Positions 30,307 to 38,945 of a stretch of DNA of 64,000 nt are shown piece after piece. The notes below the pieces were generated by a model. The model did not search any database. It was given only the letters and a program-made list of their open reading frames with translations, and had not been told where the DNA came from. The first letter of the stretch is position 1; each line of letters begins with the position of its first letter. The translations under genes and the position numbers were made by a program. Location: contig JAVBQJ010000049.1 of NCBI GenBank assembly GCA_031549115.1, forward strand, positions 1 through 64,000, read 5' to 3'. The DNA comes from JAVBQJ01 sp031549115 (GTDB lineage Bacteria; Verrucomicrobiota; Lentisphaeria; Victivallales; Victivallaceae).

Positions 30307-32663
30307 TTCCTGTCGAAGTTGAGCGTGCCGAAGCGGTTGGGGGCGTAATTCGCCGGAGTGAACGTCGGGGACCAGCAGCTGTAAACCAATTCGCCGCCGA
30401 TGGTCCGGCCCCGGTAAAAGTTACCGGTGAACTGGCGCAGCTGCGCCGGATCGCGGATTCCCAGATCGGCCAGTGGAATGGTCACGTCCAGAATCCAGCG
30501 GTTCTCCTCTTTCGACCCCTTTGCGGCAGCGCCGGGGGCGTTCCATTCGGTGCTGGCGATGCCGCCGAAGCCGTGTTGCGCATCCCAGACGGCGCCGTTG
30601 GCATTGATGATGAATTGGAAACAATATTCCGCGTTGGCCGGATCGGGGCTGAGGAAAATTTCGATGGTGTCCTCCTCCCAGATGCCGAATGCGTCGCGTT
30701 CGCTCCGGATGGCCTGCAATTGCTCCATCTGCGATTCGAAGCAGACGAATTTCAAGTACAGATTCCGGTCGTCGTACCCTGCGGCGAACCAGGTTTGCTC
30801 GGGCGGCGGCGAACCGTCGCGGGCGACAAAGCGCTGCGGATTGGCGGCGGCGTCCAACTCTTCCGGCGTCGCCACTTGCGGAATGGAAAACTTCTGGCTG
30901 CCCTGCCGGATGAACTGGGTCAACGCTTCGCGCGCCGGATCGAATTCCTTGCGGACCTGAGCGATGCGCCGAAGATACGCCGAATCCGCCGGAGCCATGC
31001 CCTCTGCCTGTGTCAGGCACTCGTCCAGTTGCGACAGCACCGCCGCCGGGTAGGCGTCTTCGGGCACCAGTGTGCTTTTGCCGTTATCGCCGACCTCTGC
31101 TGCGGCCGCCATGAAACTGGCGCTCGCGGTTTCCCAGAAGCGGCGCATCGGCTCTTCCGCCGGCCCATAGAACAGCCGGTAGTATTCGTCCAGCACCGTG
31201 TCGAGATCGAAATCCGGATTCCACAGCGCGCGGCCGGTGATATAGAGATTCAGATGCTGCATCGCCGGGTGGCCCATCCGGGACATTTCCTCCAGCGTCG
31301 GCGCGGAATTTTCCGCCTCGATGAATTCGCCTTTCCAGACGCCGAGGCTGTCGAGATAGCGGTATTCGTCGCGATACAGCTCCGGCGTCGCGATCGGCAG
31401 GCCTTTCCACGCACCCCAATGTTCCAGATACCAGTTCCAGGTATAGATATTGGAGGTACGGCCCCGCCATTCTTCCAAACGGCTGCGCACGGCTTCGCGT
31501 TCCTTCGGCACCGCGGTGAAGGCGCGGGCATAGCACAGCATCATGATCACATTCGGCTGCAGTTTTTCGATCCGGCTCGGCGGTTCGGAATAGCTTTCAT
31601 ACGACAGGCAACCGATAAAGCGGTCCGGGTGGGTTTTGATGACCTCGGCGGCGACTTTGTTGACGAAGCCCCAGATGTGATTGGAAAACTGCGCCGGGCG
31701 CGGCAGGTCGTAATCGATTTCCGCCTGGCACGCCGGACAGCCGCAGACCCGGGTGAGCCCGTCCATCGGTACCAATGGATACACCCGTTGGTCGGGGTTG
31801 GCGTCGAACCATTCACGGATGTCTTTGATCCACTGGTCGATCACCGCCGGATTGGTCAGGCACAAATGGCCGCCGCCGCCGATGGCGCAAGCGGTGGTGA
31901 AGTCGCGTTTGCCGTCCACCAGGGCGAAATACTCCGGATGACTGTCTTTGTACTTCTGGAAATGATGGTAGCTGTGGATGATGTAAACCGGGACCAGGCC
32001 GCCGAAGTTCGCCCGCCGGAGCCACAGCAGCTGCTCGCCGTCCATCTCCCCGAGGCAGAACCACGGATAACGGTAATGGAATTTCGGCGCGTCTTCTTCG
32101 GTGAACAACGGAACCTCCAGAAGATCGGTCTCCCGGATCACCATGCCGTCCGGACCGGGCCAATACCAGCGCACGCCGGCGACATTTTCGAGGAAGTGGT
32201 TGACGCCGTACAAGGTGCCGGCTTCGCCGAACGCGTCCAGCCCCAGCCCGGCATTCCACACCTCCAAGGGACGCCACGGGTTGACCGGCAGCGAAATCGG
32301 TTCTCCGGTATGGTCGCGGCCGACGATACCCAGATAATCCGGGGCGGACACGATCCGGTAGCCTTCCGGCGGCAGATTGTCCGCGGTCACGCCCAACTGC
32401 GCCGCCAACGGCCCGGCGCCGACCACGATCACCGGGCGAGCCCCGGAACCGACGCCGTTTTCGACGATCGGAATCGTCACCCCGGCGGTCAACGCCAGAT
32501 GCTTCTGCAGTTCGCACGCCGCCAGCTTCGTCATCGACGGCGCATCCGCCGCCACCACGATTTCGCGATACGCGGCGCCGTTGACCGGGCGCACCTCGCC
32601 CGCCGACGCCGCCATAGCCATCCATCCGGCGAGCAATACCGGAAGCCATCGTTTGTTGTGCAT
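30303..32663 (-). CDS. Secreted DUF4838 protein with CBM9-like C-terminus
   Basis: A 786-residue protein. The signal peptide is MHNKRWLPVLLAGWMAMAASA. An alpha-glucuronidase-like N-terminal domain (KLAACELQKHLALTAG, TLYGVNHFLENVAGVRWYWP) precedes the DUF4838 core with the cysteine motif RVCGCPACQAEIDY. From about residue 610 there is a CBM9-like sugar-binding domain (WFAAGYDDRNLYLKFVC, IEIFLSPDPANAEYCFQF, RWILDVTIPLADLG). The frame extends to 32768, but the ATG at 32663 has AAAGGA 10 bases upstream and starts the signal peptide. It is coupled to the rhamnosidase by a 4-base overlap. Activity unproven. Confidence 0.8.
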   Translation of the reverse strand: MHNKRWLPVLLAGWMAMAASAGEVRPVNGAAYREIVVAADAPSMTKLAACELQKHLALTAGVTIPIVENGVGSGARPVIVVGAGPLAAQLGVTADNLPPEGYRIVSAPDYLGIVGRDHTGEPISLPVNPWRPLEVWNAGLGLDAFGEAGTLYGVNHFLENVAGVRWYWPGPDGMVIRETDLLEVPLFTEEDAPKFHYRYPWFCLGEMDGEQLLWLRRANFGGLVPVYIIHSYHHFQKYKDSHPEYFALVDGKRDFTTACAIGGGGHLCLTNPAVIDQWIKDIREWFDANPDQRVYPLVPMDGLTRVCGCPACQAEIDYDLPRPAQFSNHIWGFVNKVAAEVIKTHPDRFIGCLSYESYSEPPSRIEKLQPNVIMMLCYARAFTAVPKEREAVRSRLEEWRGRTSNIYTWNWYLEHWGAWKGLPIATPELYRDEYRYLDSLGVWKGEFIEAENSAPTLEEMSRMGHPAMQHLNLYITGRALWNPDFDLDTVLDEYYRLFYGPAEEPMRRFWETASASFMAAAAEVGDNGKSTLVPEDAYPAAVLSQLDECLTQAEGMAPADSAYLRRIAQVRKEFDPAREALTQFIRQGSQKFSIPQVATPEELDAAANPQRFVARDGSPPPEQTWFAAGYDDRNLYLKFVCFESQMEQLQAIRSERDAFGIWEEDTIEIFLSPDPANAEYCFQFIINANGAVWDAQHGFGGIASTEWNAPGAAAKGSKEENRWILDVTIPLADLGIRDPAQLRQFTGNFYRGRTIGGELVYSCWSPTFTPANYAPNRFGTLNFDRK

Positions 32664-32696
32664 AGATCGTACATCCTTTATCATGATACTGTTTTC

Positions 32697-32905
32697 GGGG
32701 CCGCGCTCTTCGAGAGTCGCGCCCCGGCAACCGCGGGGGCGCAGCCCCCATTCCCCCCGATCACTCAAGCGCCGTTCGGCTTAGCGCGGACTTGCCGCCG
32801 TCAAGCCGGCAAGTCCTTAGACCGGTTCGCTCATTCCCTGCCGGTCATTCGCTCGCGTCTGCTCCATGGCCGCAGGGGCCACGGCGCTAAGGCGCCGGCG
32901 CCGCT
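32697..32905. repeat. Hairpin cluster inside the rhamnoside operon
   Basis: Several near-perfect hairpins follow one another: GGGGC..GCGCCCC (32697-32724), GGGGGC-GCA-GCCCCC (32735-32749), GGACTTGCCG/CGGCAAGTCC (32788-32816), GACCGG/CCGGTC (32820-32845) and TGGCC/GGCCA around 32867-32881. It separates the small secreted gene (ends 32977) from the DUF4838 gene (starts 32663), a gap of over 300 bases without a gene. It might protect or terminate part of the transcript. Confidence 0.5.
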
Positions 32906-32976
32906 TCGCGGCGTACCCGTGTGCGCTCGCAGGCGATTGGGTGCCAGAGCAGGAGTGCAATTACGGTTTACTTTTT

Positions 32977-33603
32977 TTATTTTTCCAGAATCAGCTGCAA
33001 TGTGCCGTTGTCCACGGTTACGCCGGTCGCGGCGTTCTCCGGATTGGCTTCCCGCTCCGCCGTGGCGCTCGCGATCCGAAAGGTCGTCCAGCCGAAGCCG
33101 CGCCGCAAATCCCGATTGACCGCCTCAGTTACGTCGACGATCATCGTCAGCTGCCCGGCATCTACCTCGGAAACATAATTCGCCAGCGTTTCCGTCTGGG
33201 TCGAAATCAGATCCTTCCCGCTCAACATCCAGCGTTCGGTGAGGAAGTGTTCGATGATGATCTCTTCGGGGCGGTACCCGAACGCCGTCTGACGGTAACA
33301 CAGCCACGCTTTTTTCACCGGCCCCGGGAATACCCACGGACTCAGATCGAAACGCACCGTCACCTTGTCACGCCGGTTCAGGAGATTCGGGTTCCCGACC
33401 GCCAGCCACCGGCCGTCGATGCCGTTCAAATACCACACCGTGTCCGGATTGCTGGAGGCTCCGGAGGCCAGATCGCCCTCCTGCGGCGTGACGACGGCAC
33501 CCTGGGGGTATGCCGTCGCCAACGGCTGCAACTCGTACTCCTGCGCCATCACCGTCACCGCGGCGACGGCCGCGGCCAGCCACCGGATCAATCGAGATTC
33601 CAT
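32977..33603 (-). CDS. Small secreted protein of unknown function
   Basis: A 208-residue protein with a clear signal peptide (MESRLIRWLAAAVAAVTVMA, then QEYELQP). The mature part looks all-beta, with WYLNGIDGRWLAVGNPNLL, SPWVFPGPVKKAWLCYRQ and a C-terminal VDNGTLQLILEK, and could be a jelly-roll or carbohydrate-binding type. I do not recognise the family. Its ATG (33603) lies inside the last codons of the prepilin-like gene (16-base overlap). The frame is open much further upstream only as a shadow of that gene. Confidence 0.65.
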   Translation of the reverse strand: MESRLIRWLAAAVAAVTVMAQEYELQPLATAYPQGAVVTPQEGDLASGASSNPDTVWYLNGIDGRWLAVGNPNLLNRRDKVTVRFDLSPWVFPGPVKKAWLCYRQTAFGYRPEEIIIEHFLTERWMLSGKDLISTQTETLANYVSEVDAGQLTMIVDVTEAVNRDLRRGFGWTTFRIASATAEREANPENAATGVTVDNGTLQLILEK

Positions 33604-34268
33604 ACCAGATCGTCCTGCACCGACTTGGCGTATTTCATCGATTCCGCGTGGCCGTCGGCGAAAGTCATATTGCAAATGGTATTGCCGCCATGTTTGTAAT
33701 TGCGGCTCTTCGGATAACCGCCCGATTGCACGTAGTCGTAAAAGTCCTTGCCGTCCGTGCCGAAGCAGAATCCGGTCGCCGAAGTCCCGTCCGCATCGAG
33801 TACCGTGATTGACGGCTGCTTGGCCTGCGTAACCCTGCGATACGGATTGTCCGGCCCGCCGGGCAATCCGCGGTCGTATCCGGTGGTTCCGACCGCTTGC
33901 ATATAGCTGACCGGATCGTCCGCCTTGCCGCCGTTCAGCGCGTACGGGGTATCGAACTGCCACTTGATTTCCGCCGTCGCCGACGGGCAGTTGAAAAATG
34001 CGGAGTTGTTGACGTAGGTATTCAGCGACGCATACCACGTCCAATAGCCGCTCGGCGGCTGGATCCCCGGCGCGAAATAATCGTCGTTGTCCTGCGCATA
34101 CAGCAGATGCGCCAGGCCGATCTGCTTCAAATTGCTGGTGCATTTGATCTGCTGGGCCGAAGCCCGCGCCCGCGACAGCGCCGGAAGCAGCATACTCGCC
34201 AGAATGGCGATGATCGCAATCACGACCAGGAGTTCTATCAAGGTAAATTTACGATTGGGAACATTCAT
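33588..34268 (-). CDS. Prepilin-type N-terminal / H-X-DG protein
   Basis: A 226-residue protein with prepilin-like start NRKFTLIELLVVIAIIAIL (residue -1 Lys instead of Gly; Glu+5 present) and then ASMLLPALSRARASAQQIKC. The C-terminal motif is YKHGGN...TFADGHAESM, with 11 residues between His and DGH. First gene of the leftward rhamnoside operon. AAAGGAG is about eight bases before the ATG, and TATAAT (34331-34326, minus strand) is a plausible -10 box about 60 bases upstream. Probably anchored in the inner membrane by its N-terminal helix, with the rest exported. Confidence 0.82.
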   Translation of the reverse strand: MNVPNRKFTLIELLVVIAIIAILASMLLPALSRARASAQQIKCTSNLKQIGLAHLLYAQDNDDYFAPGIQPPSGYWTWYASLNTYVNNSAFFNCPSATAEIKWQFDTPYALNGGKADDPVSYMQAVGTTGYDRGLPGGPDNPYRRVTQAKQPSITVLDADGTSATGFCFGTDGKDFYDYVQSGGYPKSRNYKHGGNTICNMTFADGHAESMKYAKSVQDDLVWNLD

Positions 34269-34378
34269 GTCGTCTTCTCCTTTTTTTCATTTCGGATTAC
34301 AGGCCGGGTTATGTCTCTGTATCATATTATAGCGGATTTGATGCCGGGAATCCTTAACAATGAGACCAACATTTAGCA

Positions 34379-35455
34379 TTATCGTCCCAAAGTGATTTTC
34401 CCGCCGGTTTTTTTCCCGGTCAGATAAGCCGTCACCGGTTTCCACACCGACGGCAGCGCCACTTCGGCTGCCAGCCGGTCGATGGGAACCCACACGACAT
34501 CCTCAAACTCCCGCTCACAATGAAACTCCCAGACCGTCAGACGCCACTCCAGGTGACTGAATACATGCGTATAGCTCCCCAGATTCCGGACCGGAACCGC
34601 TCCCGTCCAGGCTTCCGGAAGCACCGGCGCCGCGCCGGCCTGCCCCCATTCCCGGTGCGAAAATTCCCATAACCCGCCCAATAATCCGGATTCGGGGCGC
34701 CGGACGACGGCGACTTTTTCCCCGCAGCGCAGCAGAAAAACCGTCCGATCCTCCACCCGGCGCGGCTTGGCGGAAGCCTTCATTGGCAAGTCGGCACAAC
34801 GGCCCGATTTCCGCCCCGCGCACATCGTCCGCAACGGACAATCGCCGCACAACGGAGCGCCGTTGGGCAAACACACCGTCGCTCCCAGCTCCATCACGCT
34901 CTGGGTGAAATCCCCGGCGCGTCCCGCCGGAATCCGCACCCGCAGCGCTTCGGTGAATTCTTTCTTCACCGCCTGTCGGGTCACCTCACGGGCGTCATCG
35001 CCCACCCGCGCGATCACCCGCAGGACATTGCCGTCCACCGCCGGGACAGCTTCGCCGAACGCGATGGAGGCGATCGCCGCCGCCGTATAGGCGCCGATAC
35101 CGGGCAATTTTTCCAGCTCCGCCGCGGTTGCCGGAAACACGCCGTCGTATTGGCCGGCGATCTCCCGCGCCGCCAGCTGCAAGTAGCGGACCCGGCGATA
35201 GTACCCCAGCCCCTCCCACAGCTTCAGCAGCTGCGCTTCCGGCGCGACGGCCAGCGCCGTGACATCGGGAAGCGCCGCCACGAAACGTTCGAAGTACGGC
35301 TTCACCGCCTCGACCCGCGTCTGCTGCAGCATGATTTCGGACACCCACACCCGGTAGGGGGTCGGCTGCGAACGCCACGGCAGCGCCCGGGCGTGCGCAT
35401 CATACCAGGCCAACAGAGCGGAAGCGAATTCCGCCGGAAGCATCAATGGCTTCAT
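34379..35455 (-). CDS. mutY: A/G-specific adenine glycosylase MutY
   Basis: A 358-residue DNA repair enzyme that removes adenine opposite 8-oxoguanine. The catalytic domain has EIMLQQTRVE (catalytic Glu), the helix-hairpin-helix LPGIGAYTAAAIASIAFG and VPAVDGNVLRV (catalytic Asp). The Fe-S cysteines are C-LPNGAPL-C-GD-C-PLRTM-C, spacing 7-2-5 where 6-2-5 is usual. A C-terminal NUDIX-like domain (about 230-350) recognises 8-oxoG. GGAGGAGATG precedes the start. It stands alone, divergent from a GNAT gene. Confidence 0.93.
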   Translation of the reverse strand: MKPLMLPAEFASALLAWYDAHARALPWRSQPTPYRVWVSEIMLQQTRVEAVKPYFERFVAALPDVTALAVAPEAQLLKLWEGLGYYRRVRYLQLAAREIAGQYDGVFPATAAELEKLPGIGAYTAAAIASIAFGEAVPAVDGNVLRVIARVGDDAREVTRQAVKKEFTEALRVRIPAGRAGDFTQSVMELGATVCLPNGAPLCGDCPLRTMCAGRKSGRCADLPMKASAKPRRVEDRTVFLLRCGEKVAVVRRPESGLLGGLWEFSHREWGQAGAAPVLPEAWTGAVPVRNLGSYTHVFSHLEWRLTVWEFHCEREFEDVVWVPIDRLAAEVALPSVWKPVTAYLTGKKTGGKITLGR

Positions 35456-35552
35456 AATTCATCTCCTCCGTCCGAACCGATTTGCATAATTCCGCTCAGA
35501 CGGCTAAAGTATTGACAAACATGCACAGAACAATTCGGAAAACCGGCCTCCC

Positions 35553-36260
35553 ATGCTGAATAAACTGAAATACAGGCTGAAACAACGGCTGCCGCGCGGG
35601 CATTGGCTGTTTCGGCTGCACCATTGTCTGCGGCACCCGTATCAACGCCGGGACTACCTGCTTTACGCTTTCCCGCCGGAATCGGCCGCCGCGCCGGCTC
35701 TGCCGTCGGCAACGGAAGCCATGCTCGAACAACTTGCCGCCACGCAAAAGATGTCGCCCCGGGAATATCGCTTTGCGCTTCACTGCCGCGAATGCCACCA
35801 GAGCGAAATGCCGGTCATCCTCGACGAGCGGCAGGAGCCGGCCGGCTGGACGCTTTTGAGCACCTTCCCGCACCGCAGCGCGTATTGCGGTATCGTCGCT
35901 TCGCCCCGGCGGGAAAGTTGCTACATCCACAATACCAAAGTCCTGCCGTATGCCCGGGGACGCGGTTTCGGTATGGAACTCAACCGGGAAGCACTCCGCC
36001 GGGCCGGCCGCCGGTGCGCCTACTGTCTGGTGCGCGCCGACAATCCGGCCGCCATCCGCAACTGGGAAAAGTGCGGTCACACTCCGATCGGCAGTATCCG
36101 CTGCCGCCGCTGGTTTCTTTTCCGCTGGCGTCACCGGCTGATTGCCGCCGCGCCGTATTGGCGCCGGACCGCCCTCTCCGGCCGGCGGGCCGATCTGGAA
36201 CTTCACGCCGCTCCGGCCGAATGGGAATCCGAGCACCTCCGCATCCGTTGCCGCCGATAA
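35553..36260 (+). CDS. GNAT family N-acetyltransferase-like protein
   Basis: A 235-residue protein. A basic N-terminus (MLNKLKYRLKQRLPRGHWLF) precedes an acetyltransferase fold. The acetyl-CoA region is YIHNTKVLPYARGRGFGMEL (R-x-x-G-x-G/A variant ARGRGFG), followed by AYCLVRADNPAAIRNWEKCG, the usual strand 5 and helix of GNAT proteins. The last 50 residues are rich in Arg and Trp. The substrate cannot be deduced. No clear ribosome site is seen before the ATG. Confidence 0.7.
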   Translation: MLNKLKYRLKQRLPRGHWLFRLHHCLRHPYQRRDYLLYAFPPESAAAPALPSATEAMLEQLAATQKMSPREYRFALHCRECHQSEMPVILDERQEPAGWTLLSTFPHRSAYCGIVASPRRESCYIHNTKVLPYARGRGFGMELNREALRRAGRRCAYCLVRADNPAAIRNWEKCGHTPIGSIRCRRWFLFRWRHRLIAAAPYWRRTALSGRRADLELHAAPAEWESEHLRIRCRR

Positions 36261-36265
36261 CAAAA

Positions 36266-36301
36266 CGGGGCGGTTTCACGCCACCGCGCAAACCCGCCCC
36301 G
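36266..36301. terminator. Hairpin between convergent genes
   Basis: CGGGGCGGTTT (36266-36276) pairs with AAACCCGCCCCG (36290-36301) with one bulge. It lies six bases after the GNAT stop and about 60 bases beyond the stop of the small basic protein on the other strand, so it could end both transcripts. There is no T-tract. Confidence 0.5.
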
Positions 36302-36360
36302 CTATAAATACGGTAATTAGCCGCCGCATCTATATATGCCCGTCAATACGGACCGGGAAT

Positions 36361-36462
36361 TTATTTTTTCTTTCCCATCGCCGCTCTGACCCGCGCCTTG
36401 CAGCGATTCAGATAATTTTTCCGGCGGTTGCGCTTGGCAACTTTACGTAATTGCTGACCCAT
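36361..36462 (-). CDS. 33-residue highly basic protein
   Basis: The minus-strand frame from ATG (36462) to TAA (36361) encodes MGQQLRKVAKRNRRKNY followed by LNRCKARVRAAMGKKK: 33 residues, about 15 of them Lys or Arg. An excellent ribosome site, GGAAGGAG, lies about six bases before the ATG, which is the main reason to accept so short a gene. The composition is like that of small ribosomal or RNA-binding proteins. It is a single gene between convergent GNAT and divergent DUF3857 genes. I cannot assign it to a named family. Confidence 0.65.
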   Translation of the reverse strand: MGQQLRKVAKRNRRKNYLNRCKARVRAAMGKKK

Positions 36463-36617
36463 TTCGATCTCCTTCCAATTCAAATTTCATGACAGCGTTA
36501 TCCTTATAAGATAAGCGGTCTTCCGCCAATTTTCAAACTATAAAGCGTTTTTTATTTCACTTTTTCCGGATTCCGGAGTATATTACCCCGATTAACAGCA
36601 CGAGATAGGGAGATTTT

Positions 36618-38945
36618 ATGGGATTTTTCCGGCCATTCACTTTGGCACTGCTGCTCTGGAGCACCGCCGCCTCCGGCGAAGTGCCTTCCGGCGCCGAGCG
36701 CCCTTTGACGATACGCACCCAGGCGCAATTCACACCGGAACGCGAGTTAAAGGTGCAGCTTGAGGTGGCGGGCGCGCGGGAAGCCGCCCCGGATTGGGAC
36801 GCCGCCTTCCCCGGGGCCGTGACGAACGAGCGGCGGAGCACTCCGGATTACGAGTGGCGCGAACTGCAACTGGGGCCGGTACTGGAGCTTCAGGGCTCTC
36901 CGGCGGTACTGCCGGTGCCGCGTCTGGGCGACACCGGTTCCGCCGATTATGTCGACGAGGAGATCGTCATCGAACTGCCGCCGGGCTACACGGTCACGGC
37001 ACTGCCTTCGTACCGCGAAGTGCAAAACCGTTTTTTTCACTTTCGCCGCCAACTGCGCCAGGACGGCAGCCGGCTCACCGAAACGACGCAATTGCAGCGC
37101 AAACCCGGTTGGGACAACCCCGCGCTGCCCGGCCACCGCGAAGCCGCCACCGAGCTGGCGAGCGAACTGCGCCAGGAGATCGTCGTCGCCTATCGGCCGG
37201 AACCGCCGCCCGGCGTCGGCTGGATGCTCTCGCGTGAACAGCGCGCCGTGATCCGGGACCGGCACACCCTCGAAGTGACCACCGCCATCCGCTGTCAGAC
37301 CGGCGGCGAGACGGAAATTCTCTGGCAGGGCGCGGGTTTGAACGCGGAAACGCCGCCCCGGCTGATCGCGTTGACCGTCACCGATGCCAACGGCCGCGAA
37401 AAGGCGGCGGCGCCGGCGTGGCACCCGGTCCCGGTGATGTCGCCGGATTCGCCGGTGCCGTCGCGGCGGCGCCTGATCCGCGACGATTTCGCGTTGACCG
37501 TACCCGCTGCGCGGACGGGCGACCTGGTGGAATTCACCATCCGCCAGGAGTTCGCCGTCGACCAGCCCGCGTTCGCCTGGCAGCCGGGCACGGGAAGCAT
37601 CGCCGTCGCCCGCGACAGCTTCGAATTGCGCTTTCCGCGGGAAATGGCGATTGCGTTCGCCCGCCCCGCTCCCGATATAACGGCGACCTCCAAGGTCGAC
37701 AGCGACACCATCGCCCTGCGTTGGGAGGCAGCCAATCCGAAGCCGGAAGCTCCGGCGCTGCAGGTCGCCCTCGGCAGTTACGCCGATTACGCCAGCGCGT
37801 TGCTGGCCGAAGTCGCCCGCTGTACCGAAGAGCAGCCGGAAGCCGCCCGGCTGGCCCGCGAAATCGCCGGAAATGCCGCCAGTGAAGCCGATCAGGTCCG
37901 GTTGCTCCGCGACACCGTCGCGAACCGGATCGCACTGTTGCCCGGCGTCGAACGGCTGCGCTTCGCCGATCTGGTCTGTGCCGACGATACGCTGCGGGCC
38001 GGGAGCGCCACACCCTGCAACCGGACGCTGTTGTTGTTCAGCCTGCTTTCGGCGCTGGATATCCACGCCGAAGCCGTCGCCGTCGCCGACCGTTACGCGG
38101 TGGCATTGTCCGACGCGCAATGGAATACCTTCACGCCGATGTGGTGCGATCTCCTGCTCCGGATCGTGCCCTCGGACGGAGCCCCGGAATATTATCTGGG
38201 CGACGGCGATGAATTCACCCCGCCCGGCAGCACCGCCTGGGACAGCTGCGTCGCGCTGGATTTGACGGCGCGGACGCTCGACACCATTCAGGTCCCGGAG
38301 GAGTTGAAGAGCCGGAACGAGTGGGAGCTGCGTCTGGAGGTCGAAAGTACCGGCGACGCCCGGCTGCATTGGCGCAAACGCTATCACGGCATCGACTACG
38401 CCCGGCGCAAAAAGTGGCTGGAAGAGGCCGACGACGATACCCGGATGGAAGACTTCCGCAACCGGGTAGCGCGGATCGCCCCCGACGCCGGGGTGGTGCA
38501 GCCGATCGTCCACGCCTTCGACGGTTACCCCGGCGAAGAGTCGTTCGTGCTCGAATTGACCGACTGGACCCGCCAGGCCGGACCGGCGCAATATGCCGAA
38601 CTCCCCGGCCTGGGCGAATTTCTCGCGGCCCCGGACCAATTGCTCGCCAGTGCCCGTCCGGGCAATTGGAGCGGATCGTTGGAGTACACGGTGACGCTGC
38701 CGCCGGCAGGCGATTACGCGTTCAGCGCGTATCCGGCGGAGGCGTGCTGGACGGTACCGGCCAACGGCGGCGAAATTTCATTCACCAGCGCCGCCGCCAG
38801 CCCCGGCGAATGGAAATCGACGATGCACGCGACCATCACCCCGGCGAAGTGGCAGAGCACCGACCTGCCGGGATTGAACGTCGGCAGACAATTGCTCGGC
38901 CAATGGCGCCGCCCGTTCGTCTTTTTCCGGAACTCACTCCAATAG
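36618..38945 (+). CDS. DUF3857 / transglutaminase-like exported protein
   Basis: A 775-residue protein with a signal peptide (MGFFRPFTLALLLWSTAASG). The middle part (about 200-400) is DUF3857-like: HTLEVTTAIRCQTGG, IRDDFALTVPAARTGDLVEF and RDSFELRFPREMAIAF. A transglutaminase-like segment follows (about 410-520), in which SATPCNRTLLLFSLLSALDI places a Cys at the expected nucleophile position, with a His shortly after (DIHAEAVAV). The C-terminal 250 residues are beta-rich. The substrate is unknown. TAGGGAGA precedes the ATG. The last 12 bases overlap the convergent glycosidase gene. Confidence 0.68.
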   Translation: MGFFRPFTLALLLWSTAASGEVPSGAERPLTIRTQAQFTPERELKVQLEVAGAREAAPDWDAAFPGAVTNERRSTPDYEWRELQLGPVLELQGSPAVLPVPRLGDTGSADYVDEEIVIELPPGYTVTALPSYREVQNRFFHFRRQLRQDGSRLTETTQLQRKPGWDNPALPGHREAATELASELRQEIVVAYRPEPPPGVGWMLSREQRAVIRDRHTLEVTTAIRCQTGGETEILWQGAGLNAETPPRLIALTVTDANGREKAAAPAWHPVPVMSPDSPVPSRRRLIRDDFALTVPAARTGDLVEFTIRQEFAVDQPAFAWQPGTGSIAVARDSFELRFPREMAIAFARPAPDITATSKVDSDTIALRWEAANPKPEAPALQVALGSYADYASALLAEVARCTEEQPEAARLAREIAGNAASEADQVRLLRDTVANRIALLPGVERLRFADLVCADDTLRAGSATPCNRTLLLFSLLSALDIHAEAVAVADRYAVALSDAQWNTFTPMWCDLLLRIVPSDGAPEYYLGDGDEFTPPGSTAWDSCVALDLTARTLDTIQVPEELKSRNEWELRLEVESTGDARLHWRKRYHGIDYARRKKWLEEADDDTRMEDFRNRVARIAPDAGVVQPIVHAFDGYPGEESFVLELTDWTRQAGPAQYAELPGLGEFLAAPDQLLASARPGNWSGSLEYTVTLPPAGDYAFSAYPAEACWTVPANGGEISFTSAAASPGEWKSTMHATITPAKWQSTDLPGLNVGRQLLGQWRRPFVFFRNSLQ

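Noticed and set aside
30573..33119. An 848-codon plus-strand frame opposite the DUF4838 gene, and a similar 627-codon frame opposite the rhamnosidase (28141-30024)
   Set aside because: Both are shadows of well-supported minus-strand genes; no motif or start signal.
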